The notes below the pieces were generated by a model that worked only from the letters and a program-made list of their open reading frames with translations, was not told the origin of the DNA and did not search any database. From assembly GCA_947097085.1 (NCBI GenBank), contig CAMUQR010000024.1, positions 1 to 10,996 on the forward strand: DNA of 10,996 nucleotides. The letters run 5' to 3'. Source of the stretch: an uncultured Candidatus Saccharibacteria bacterium. GTDB taxonomy: Bacteria; Patescibacteriota; Saccharimonadia; Saccharimonadales; Saccharimonadaceae. The translations under genes were made by a program, and so were the position numbers. How positions within the stretch are numbered: position 1 is the first letter of the stretch; each line of letters starts with the position of its first letter. Shown here piece after piece: positions 7,015 to 10,996 of this stretch.

Positions 7015-7020
7015 TATAAT
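7015..7020 (+). promoter_or_regulatory. -10 box of the metallophosphoesterase gene
   Basis: A perfect TATAAT directly after the rpsP terminator. No good -35 is visible at 16-18 bp. A start near 7027 would give a 25-nt leader with AAGGA at 7034-7038. Confidence 0.5.
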
Positions 7021-7051
7021 AAAAGTGTTTTACAAGGAAAATACCGCACTC

Positions 7052-7918
7052 ATGAAAAAAGATAAAGCCAAATTGACAATGCTGATAACTGCTGGACTGC
7101 TTGGTCTGGTGGTGGTTGGAGTACTGGTAATAATTTTTCATTATTATGCGCTGGTGGTGCTGGCTGGGTTAATTATCTGGTCAGTAGTGGTTGAGAATTC
7201 GTGGCTCAGAGTGCGACGTTTAGCGGTGCATAATCCGAAAATCAAGCAACCAGTGCGTTTACTGCAAATTAGTGATTTTCATGCTAATGGTTGGGTCTTG
7301 AGGCAAATTCAGCAGACAATCGCTCGCGAATGTCCAGATGTAATCGTATTAACTGGTGATATTTTTGATGCCGAAAAAACTAATAATCAGCCGGCGCATG
7401 ATTTAATGCAAGATCTGGCGGAATTAGATTTGCCGGTGTTTCTGATTTACGGTAATCACGAAACAGCTTACCCGACGTTTTGGCGCCGAGTGCAACGCTC
7501 ACTGCCAGCTCAGATTCAGCCACTGAATCATCAATCACGACAAATCACTCCTGAGTTCGACTGTTTTGGGGCGGATTATGGTAATAAAAAGTTTTCAATC
7601 AAACTCAATGACAAACGTTTTAATTTGTTATTGACACATACACCACGTGATGCCGAAAAATACGCTCAGCGCTATGCTTTTGATCTGATTTTGTGCGGTC
7701 ATGAGCATGGTGGACAGGTGCGTCTACCTCTGATTGGAGCGGTTTTAAGTGCCGGTGCTCAGCTATTTACTGAATGGCGTGGTCATCGCACTCGTGGTAT
7801 TTTTACCAGTAATCACTCAGTGATTTACATCGATTCTGGGGCGGGTTCAAGTACCTTGCCAGTGCGGTTATTTTGTCCAGTCCAGGTGACGGTGATTGAT
7901 ATCCACGGTAACGCTTAA
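7052..7918 (+). CDS. Membrane-anchored metallophosphoesterase, YkuE/YaeI type
   Basis: Calcineurin-like phosphoesterase with two metal ions, probably acting on a phospholipid or other phosphodiester at the membrane. The metal-binding motifs are in family order: DFH at 75-77, GDIFD at 102-106, GNHE at 134-137, THTP with His196, and GHEHGG at 216-221, followed by RLP. The N-terminus (about 9-48) is strongly hydrophobic and can form one or two membrane segments, as in YkuE-like proteins. The ATG at 7052 (MKKDKAK) is chosen because AAGGA at 7034-7038 precedes it and basic residues precede the hydrophobic part; the frame is open further up, but that part overlaps the rpsP terminator. No terminator is seen after it. 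The substrate is unknown; the LpxG-like lipid A enzymes are related, but no lipid A gene is seen here. Confidence 0.9.
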   Translation: MKKDKAKLTMLITAGLLGLVVVGVLVIIFHYYALVVLAGLIIWSVVVENSWLRVRRLAVHNPKIKQPVRLLQISDFHANGWVLRQIQQTIARECPDVIVLTGDIFDAEKTNNQPAHDLMQDLAELDLPVFLIYGNHETAYPTFWRRVQRSLPAQIQPLNHQSRQITPEFDCFGADYGNKKFSIKLNDKRFNLLLTHTPRDAEKYAQRYAFDLILCGHEHGGQVRLPLIGAVLSAGAQLFTEWRGHRTRGIFTSNHSVIYIDSGAGSSTLPVRLFCPVQVTVIDIHGNA

Positions 7919-7948
7919 GCTAGTTATTGCGTGAGTGGGGCATGGTTG

Positions 7949-7957
7949 TGATATAAT
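7949..7957 (+). promoter_or_regulatory. Extended -10 promoter of khpA
   Basis: TGATATAAT, a TG-n-TATAAT extended -10 box, with no convincing -35. It predicts a start near 7964 and a short leader with ribosome site GGAGAT (7978-7983), 7 nt before the ATG. Confidence 0.65.
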
Positions 7958-7990
7958 TAAGACATAAACTTAATCACGGAGATAATTCAA

Positions 7991-8359
7991 ATGTCAACTA
8001 TCGACCAACAATTTGTAGAATATGTAATCAAGAATCTCGTTAATCATCCTGATGATGTGACCGTTGAACGAAAAATCGATGAAAAAGGCGTGTTACTAAC
8101 TCTGACTGTTAATCCAGAAGATTTAGGTCGTGTGATTGGTCGACGTGGTTCAACTGCGCAAAGTGTCCGAACTTTATTGCGTGCGCTCGGTACGAAGAAT
8201 GACGCGCGTTATAACCTCAAAATCGTCAATAATGACGAAAATCAACCAGGTGCTGATGTTGAAATTTCGAGCGATGATCAAGCAACTGTGGAAAACTTCG
8301 ACGAAATTACAAAAAATACTCGTGAAGAGCTTGAAAAACTCGACGACCTTGATATATAA
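7991..8359 (+). CDS. khpA: KH-domain RNA-binding protein KhpA with acidic tail
   Basis: Small RNA-binding protein; in Firmicutes KhpA works with KhpB/Jag in cell-division and RNA control (known). The 122-aa protein begins with DQQFVEYVIKNLVNHPDDV, typical of KhpA. It carries the KH-loop GRRG at 50-53 inside LGRVIGRRGSTAQSVR, and the domain ends near residue 82. Beyond that is an acidic extension of about 40 residues, absent from the usual 75-80-aa KhpA and probably disordered or helical. The ribosome site GGAGAT fixes the start. The gene lies before trmD as in many bacteria, but rimM, which normally sits between them, is missing. A terminator lies 85 bp downstream. Confidence 0.92.
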   Translation: MSTIDQQFVEYVIKNLVNHPDDVTVERKIDEKGVLLTLTVNPEDLGRVIGRRGSTAQSVRTLLRALGTKNDARYNLKIVNNDENQPGADVEISSDDQATVENFDEITKNTREELEKLDDLDI

Positions 8360-8443
8360 TAGAAGCAGTTCAAACATAATTGAATGACAAAAGCTCAATC
8401 TGCGAGCAATTACCAAATAATTGAGAGCCTTATTTGTCTGAAT

Positions 8444-8479
8444 CACCCCGCCTTAAATGTGGCGGGGTGTTTTGGTTTT
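8444..8479 (+). terminator. Rho-independent terminator between khpA and trmD
   Basis: Perfect 9-bp GC-rich inverted repeat (8444-8452 with 8461-8469), 8-nt loop, followed by T-runs. It lies 85 nt after the khpA stop and directly before the trmD promoter. Confidence 0.9.
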
Positions 8480-8499
8480 TAACAAAAATATTATATAAT
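8472..8499 (+). promoter_or_regulatory. Promoter of trmD giving a very short or absent leader
   Basis: TTGGTT (8472-8477), a 16-bp spacer and a perfect TATAAT (8494-8499). Only 10 nt separate the -10 box from the ATG at 8510, so the transcript would have about 3-5 nt before the start codon and cannot hold a ribosome site. The -35 lies in the T-tract of the khpA terminator. Confidence 0.55.
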
Positions 8500-8509
8500 T
8501 AAGTAAGTT

Positions 8510-9175
8510 ATGAAAATCCAAATTATTAGTTTATTCCCAGAGATGTTTAAGGCTGTGCTGGATCAGTCGATGATGTTCAAGGCCCAAAAAATTGGGGCAG
8601 TGGAGTTTGAATTGATTGATTTACGACAATTTGGGCTTGGCCCGCGTAAGCAAGTCGATGATACGCCATATGGTGGCGGTGATGGGATGTTGCTAATGAT
8701 TGAGCCATTGATGTCGGCGGTCGAACAAGCTAAGGCTAACGACCCAAGCACAGTAGTGGTGTTAACTTCGCCTAAAGGTCAAACCTTTAACCAAGCGATG
8801 GCCGAACAACTGGCTCAAGATGGACAGGCTGGGCAGGGGTTGACGTTTATCTGTGGGCGTTATGAAGGTGTTGATGAACGGATTATGACGGTGGTTGATC
8901 GGACGATTAGTTTAGGGAATTTTGTGCTGACCGGTGGTGAATTGCCAGTGATGACGATAGTTGATGCGGTGGTACGCTTGTTGCCTGGTGTATTAGGCGG
9001 TGAACAATCGGCGACGATTGAGAGTTTTGCCGGGGGCAAAAATATTCTGGAGTTTCCGCAGTATACACGACCAGCTGAGTTTCGGGGGCTAAAAGTACCA
9101 GAAGTCTTGCTTAGTGGTAATCACGCCGAAATTGCTAAATGGCGGACCGAAAATTCCAGTCGCAAAATTGACTAA
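8510..9175 (+). CDS. trmD: tRNA (guanine-N1-)-methyltransferase TrmD
   Basis: SPOUT methyltransferase that makes m1G37 next to the anticodon of tRNAs for Leu, Pro, Arg and some Gln, preventing frameshifts. Motifs in order: IISLFPEMF at the start, DDTPYGGGDGM (50-60), ICGRYEGVDER (114-124), TGGELP from 141 (trefoil-knot SAM site), RLLPGVLG from 156, FPQYTRP, and VPEVLLSGNHAEI near the end. Arg156 matches E. coli Arg154. At the position of the catalytic Asp169 (in DSF) this protein has Glu171 (ESF), a conservative but unusual change. The length of 221 aa is short against 240-255 because the C-terminal domain is trimmed. It has no ribosome site. rplS, the usual next gene, is absent; a tRNA gene follows. 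Confidence 0.97.
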   Translation: MKIQIISLFPEMFKAVLDQSMMFKAQKIGAVEFELIDLRQFGLGPRKQVDDTPYGGGDGMLLMIEPLMSAVEQAKANDPSTVVVLTSPKGQTFNQAMAEQLAQDGQAGQGLTFICGRYEGVDERIMTVVDRTISLGNFVLTGGELPVMTIVDAVVRLLPGVLGGEQSATIESFAGGKNILEFPQYTRPAEFRGLKVPEVLLSGNHAEIAKWRTENSSRKID

Positions 9176-9179
9176 AATA

Positions 9180-9188
9180 TGCTACAAT
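9180..9188 (+). promoter_or_regulatory. Extended -10 promoter reading into the tRNA-Gln region
   Basis: TGCTACAAT, a TG-n-TACAAT extended -10 box just after the trmD stop. A start near 9195 would place the duplicated tRNA 5' half, the insert and the intact tRNA-Gln on one precursor RNA. Confidence 0.5.
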
Positions 9189-9206
9189 GATTGATGTTAT
9201 GGAGGG

Positions 9207-9239
9207 ATATTGGGGATTAGCCAAGCGGTAAGGCAGTGG
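9207..9239 (+). repeat. Exact 33-bp copy of the 5' part of tRNA-Gln (partial tRNA duplicate)
   Basis: Bases 9207-9239 are identical to 9340-9372. They comprise four bases of upstream sequence, the acceptor 5' strand, the complete D-arm and the first four bases of the anticodon stem. The copy stops there: no anticodon, T-arm or acceptor 3' strand follows in this orientation, so on its own it is not a working tRNA. The repeat period is 133 bp. It could be left over from recombination in the tRNA gene, or it could be retained as a competing 5' half. Confidence 0.93.
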
Positions 9240-9339
9240 CGGACGCCGACGTTAGTCGGTGGACAAGATTGAACCACTTGGTCCCGTGGACCAGAACCAA
9301 CGCCAGCTGGCCAATGGTAATAATTAACAAATAATGATA
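9240..9339 (+). ncRNA. Foldable insert between the duplicated tRNA-Gln halves, with anti-anticodon segment
   Basis: This 100-nt stretch is unlike any RNA family I recognise. It can form stem 9244-9250/9255-9261 with a GTTA loop and stem 9278-9284/9288-9294. A closing pairing of TGGCG (9237-9241) with CGCCA (9301-9305) makes a three-way junction. A 10-bp palindrome lies at 9302-9311. GGACCAGAACC (9288-9298) is an 11-nt perfect complement of the tRNA-Gln anticodon region (9372-9382). The last 28 bases are AT-rich and hold possible -10 boxes for the tRNA itself (for example GATAAT at 9336). No protein is supported on either strand. Calling it an RNA is inference from the folding and the position. 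Confidence 0.4.
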
Positions 9340-9343
9340 ATAT

Positions 9344-9417
9344 TGGGGATTAGCCAAGCGGTAAGGCAGTGGGTTCTGGTCCCATGATCGGGGGTTCGAA
9401 TCCCTCATCCCCAGCCA
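9344..9417 (+). tRNA. glnU-like: tRNA-Gln, anticodon CTG
   Basis: Complete cloverleaf of 74 nt with encoded CCA. The acceptor stem is 9344-9350 with 9407-9413 (7 bp), the discriminator G is 9414, and CCA is 9415-9417. The D-arm uses GCC 9353-9355 with GGC 9365-9367. The anticodon stem is 9369-9373 with 9381-9385 (one G-U), and the 7-nt loop TTCTGGT holds anticodon CTG at 9376-9378. The T-stem 9390-9394 with 9402-9406 encloses TTCGAAT. The TGGGG start is usual for bacterial tRNA-Gln, and this isoacceptor reads CAG. G37 follows the anticodon, so it could be a substrate of TrmD, encoded just upstream. A terminator follows at 9440. Confidence 0.95.
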
Positions 9418-9439
9418 AGTTAGAGATTAAATCCGAATT

Positions 9440-9462
9440 ATCGTCCGAATGGGCGATTTTTT
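9440..9462 (+). terminator. Rho-independent terminator after tRNA-Gln
   Basis: 7-bp stem (9440-9446 with 9451-9457, one G-U) with a GAAT loop, followed by a run of T to 9462. It ends the tRNA transcript 23 nt past the CCA. Confidence 0.85.
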
Positions 9463-9660
9463 AGTTGAGGTTTTTTAATTCCTGCCAAAGACTGGCTCGC
9501 TCCGCCAGCCTCGACTTTTACATTTTTTACAATTTTCCCCGCTGGTTTTCTTGTTTATTTAAGAAAAAAGTCGGGCTGTCGGTGTGGCTACTTAGAAGAA
9601 TAGAAACGGCGTGGTCTAGAACGGCAAGGCTGTTGCCTATGACAGTGTTGAAAGATGCAA
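9463..9660. other. Gene-free stretch with several inverted repeats
   Basis: I see no believable gene here; the open frames have no ribosome site and run across the hairpins. It holds hairpin 9492-9496/9504-9508 and a 12-bp inverted repeat with one bulge (9507-9519 with 9566-9577). Inside that is a perfect 7-bp hairpin (9546-9552/9561-9567). A further hairpin is GGCAA 9623-9627 with TTGCC 9632-9636. The base composition alternates between T-rich and G-rich blocks, unlike the coding core. It may be a remnant of the event that brought in the restriction genes. Confidence 0.5.
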
Positions 9661-9664
9661 AAGG

Positions 9665-9673
9665 TGATATAAT
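9665..9673 (+). promoter_or_regulatory. Extended -10 promoter of the structured RNA before the restriction genes
   Basis: TGATATAAT (TG-n-TATAAT). TTGAAA lies upstream but at a spacing of only 14 bp, so the extended -10 is the main argument. The start 7 nt downstream is G9680, precisely the first base of the long hairpin. Confidence 0.7.
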
Positions 9674-9679
9674 GATAGA

Positions 9680-9806
9680 GTCTTACTTTCATTATCAATC
9701 TGACGACCATTTTGTGTGGTTGCCGTAAATAAACGGCACCGCATAAACAAGACGGCAACTCGTCGGATTGTGAATGGAAGTAAGACACCTTGCGGTGTCG
9801 TTTTTT
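9680..9806 (+). ncRNA. Candidate structured RNA or leader of the restriction-modification operon
   Basis: The outer stem 9680-9706 with 9760-9786 pairs 25 of 27 positions (two G-U), with a 2-nt internal loop. Inside it, 9711-9726 pairs with 9733-9747 (one bulged T, loop AAATAA). A competing pairing exists: GTTGCCGT 9719-9726 with ACGGCAAC 9752-9759, contiguous with the outer stem. The 3' end is an intrinsic terminator (9784-9806) whose left arm shares GAC 9784-9786 with the outer stem. Promoter, hairpin and terminator therefore fit as one unit of about 127 nt. It can be a free small RNA, or a leader that attenuates transcription of the endonuclease gene 29 bp downstream, for which no other promoter is visible. 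A miniature inverted-repeat element is the main alternative. I recognise no known RNA family. Confidence 0.6.
9784..9806 (+). terminator. Rho-independent terminator just before the endonuclease gene
   Basis: 6-bp stem GACACC/GGTGTC (9784-9789 with 9794-9799), loop TTGC, then G and six T (9801-9806). Its left arm partly overlaps the 3' arm of the preceding long stem, so the two helices compete for three bases. Confidence 0.85.
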
Positions 9807-9834
9807 ATTTAGGGCATCGCAGAAAGACGATGTT

Positions 9835-10635
9835 ATGAATATATGGACTCAAAAAAGTATTGAGCTTGCAACTCAAAGGAATTATCTCGATTTGCTTTAC
9901 CGTGTTTACCCGATGTCTGTAAATTTACGGAGAGAACTTTCTGATTTAACGCTGAATAACATAAGAATAGCGTTTGATAGCAGAGATGGTAATTATTTAT
10001 TGAAGATTTTACTAAAGCAAGAGATATTTCCAATAAAAGATTCTTATGTTGCATATCTAAAGAGAGATAATTCATCTATAGAACGCAATCCAAATACAGT
10101 TCAAAGATTAGTGGGTATGCTATATGAAATGGGGCTTGATGACATTATTGACCACACAACTGCACCCAAAGAGACTAATCGCCAAATTGGACCACTGTTT
10201 AAAAACTGGATCAAAGCTGGCAATCTTGGCGTTCCAGTTGTCACAAGTGCGATAGACTTTGTAAACACGGCGCGAAACGCGGTTTTTGACGGCTCTGATT
10301 TCGCAATGAAGTCTTTCGCTCGCAATCAACTTGGATATAATCATCCAAAAGGTTTGGATTTTATAGCCAAATTCAATGGTAAATATATAATCGCCGAAGC
10401 AAAGTTCCTGTCAGATTTTGGTGGTCATCAAAATGCGCAATTTAATGACGCGATATCAACAATGCGTGCAGACTTATCTCCGACTAACAAAGAGGTTGTA
10501 AAGATTGCCATTTTGGACGGTGTTTTATATATTCAGGGAAATAATAAAATGCACAAGTCAATTACTACTCACTTTGGTGATGATGAAGTGATTATATCGG
10601 CAGTGCTATTAAGGGACTATCTATTCTCATTGTAA
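9835..10635 (+). CDS. Type II restriction endonuclease, PD-(D/E)xK type, possibly Tsp45I-like
   Basis: 266-aa protein judged to be the endonuclease of a restriction-modification pair. The catalytic core is D175 (GLDFIAKFNG) followed by E188-A-K190 (YIIAEAKF), a classic D-x12-ExK arrangement on adjacent beta-strands. The upstream helix-rich part begins WTQKSIELATQRNYLDLLYRVYP, which recalls Tsp45I-type enzymes (GTSAC); this family guess is from memory and moderate. The methyltransferase gene begins 5 bp after its stop, which strongly supports the role. The ATG at 9835 lacks a ribosome site; a small hairpin (CATCG/CGATG, 9815-9831) lies just before it. Coding DNA is visibly more AT-rich than in leuS or rnc, in keeping with horizontal gain. 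Expression may depend on reading through the terminator at 9784-9806. Confidence 0.8.
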   Translation: MNIWTQKSIELATQRNYLDLLYRVYPMSVNLRRELSDLTLNNIRIAFDSRDGNYLLKILLKQEIFPIKDSYVAYLKRDNSSIERNPNTVQRLVGMLYEMGLDDIIDHTTAPKETNRQIGPLFKNWIKAGNLGVPVVTSAIDFVNTARNAVFDGSDFAMKSFARNQLGYNHPKGLDFIAKFNGKYIIAEAKFLSDFGGHQNAQFNDAISTMRADLSPTNKEVVKIAILDGVLYIQGNNKMHKSITTHFGDDEVIISAVLLRDYLFSL

Positions 10636-10640
10636 TTGTT

Positions 10641-10996
10641 ATGCAGCTTGATTATTTAGGTAAAAAATCAGAAAAAGAGATTTTAACAAAAGCTAAGTCT
10701 CTTAAAGGGTCTGTTAAAAATATAGATAATTCTTTGTTGCTTAAAGGTGATAATTTTTTAGCTTTGTCGTTATTGCTACCTTTTTATGCCGGTAAAATTG
10801 ATTTGGTGTATATTGACCCGCCTTTCAATACAAACCAAATCTTTACTATTGAAGATGAAAGAGTTAGCACGATTAGTCGAAAGAAAAATGCAATGGTTGC
10901 ATACTCTGACCAAATGACTCCCTCTGAATATATTGAGTTTATGCGCGAACGACTGATACTTTTACGAGAATTACTCTCTGAAGATGGCTCTATATA
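10641..10996 (+). CDS. Site-specific DNA methyltransferase, N-terminal part (cut by window end)
   Basis: Amino-methyltransferase (N6-adenine or N4-cytosine) expected to protect the sites cut by the preceding endonuclease. The first 118 residues are visible. LLLKGDNFLALSLLLPFYAG is followed by IDLVYIDPPFNT with catalytic motif DPPF at residues 59-62. Motif IV near the N-terminus and no SAM-binding FxGxG before it mean motif I should follow past the window, the order of beta-class enzymes and Mod proteins. FMRERLILLRELLSEDGSIY fits the strand after motif IV. It starts 5 bp after the endonuclease stop with no ribosome site, so translation is probably coupled. AT-rich coding sequence matches its partner. 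Target base and sequence cannot be read from this part. Confidence 0.9.
   Translation, partial: MQLDYLGKKSEKEILTKAKSLKGSVKNIDNSLLLKGDNFLALSLLLPFYAGKIDLVYIDPPFNTNQIFTIEDERVSTISRKKNAMVAYSDQMTPSEYIEFMRERLILLRELLSEDGSI

Noticed and set aside
7956..7974. ATTAAG-N7-CTTAAT inverted repeat in the khpA leader as an operator
   Set aside because: Short, AT-only-like and overlapping the -10; could arise by chance.
8369..8425. Cluster of small AT-rich hairpins in the khpA 3' region as a small RNA
   Set aside because: Stems of 5-6 bp with no own promoter; better explained as 3' untranslated sequence before the terminator.
8384..8482. 32-codon frame (MTKAQS...) running through the khpA terminator as a possible leader peptide for trmD
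   Set aside because: No ribosome site, no biased codon run, and a separate promoter for trmD lies after the terminator.
9240..9339. T-box riboswitch reading tRNA-Gln
   Set aside because: A CAG triplet does sit in the complement, but the T-box consensus and a downstream antiterminator are absent, and an 11-nt contiguous pairing is unlike the 3-nt specifier contact.
9240..9372. Group I intron interrupting tRNA-Gln
   Set aside because: About 133 nt is too short and I see none of the conserved core; the second copy already gives an intact tRNA without splicing.
9465..9728. 87-aa open frame between the tRNA and the structured RNA
   Set aside because: Non-ATG start without ribosome site, runs through palindromes and the promoter, and its composition is not protein-like.
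1..10996. CRISPR array, transposase or integrase gene
   Set aside because: No regularly spaced short repeats and no such protein motif were seen on either strand.

Overview
The window looks like a chromosomal segment of a small-genome bacterium, most likely a Patescibacteria/CPR lineage such as Saccharibacteria (TM7). This is inference from several cues: a zinc-ribbon-less short L32, a short TrmD, absence of rimM and rplS next to trmD, AT-leaning intergenic regions, and two genes whose -10 boxes sit so close to the start codon that their mRNAs would be leaderless or nearly so. All 13 genes whose 3' end is visible stop with TAA, and no in-frame TGA is seen.

Region 1 (1-3311): the 3' part of murF (peptidoglycan precursor ligase) runs straight into leuS (leucyl-tRNA synthetase). 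A strong symmetric terminator closes the pair and also serves the convergent gene. Region 2 (3324-4325, minus strand): a small protein with a Cys-His-Asp arrangement like the transglutaminase/papain fold, and a membrane-anchored LysM-like protein. The latter has a near-consensus promoter flanked by two GTGCTAAA direct repeats 31 bp apart. Region 3 (4358-6955): a compact information-processing cluster of rpmF, nusB, a Nudix hydrolase, rnc and rpsP. nusB and the Nudix gene overlap by 77 bp, and a dyad covers the rpsP -10 box. Region 4 (7015-9175): a membrane-anchored YkuE/YaeI-type metallophosphoesterase, khpA (KH-domain RNA-binding protein) and trmD (tRNA m1G37 methyltransferase), each with its own promoter-like -10 box.

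Region 5 (9176-9462) is the oddest part of the core. An intact tRNA-Gln(CTG) is preceded by an exact 33-bp copy of its own 5' end, followed by a 100-nt foldable insert. The insert contains an 11-nt perfect complement of the tRNA anticodon loop. Region 6 (9463-10996) appears to be acquired DNA. A gene-free stretch holds several inverted repeats. Next comes a promoter-hairpin-terminator unit whose predicted transcript starts exactly at the base of a 27-bp imperfect stem. Then comes a PD-(D/E)xK restriction endonuclease and the start of its partner DNA methyltransferase, cut by the window end.

The core genes serve translation and RNA processing (LeuRS, L32, S16, NusB, RNase III, KhpA, TrmD, tRNA-Gln). 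The best candidates for something undescribed are the duplicated tRNA half with its anti-anticodon insert, and the structured RNA that precedes the restriction-modification genes and may control them by attenuation.
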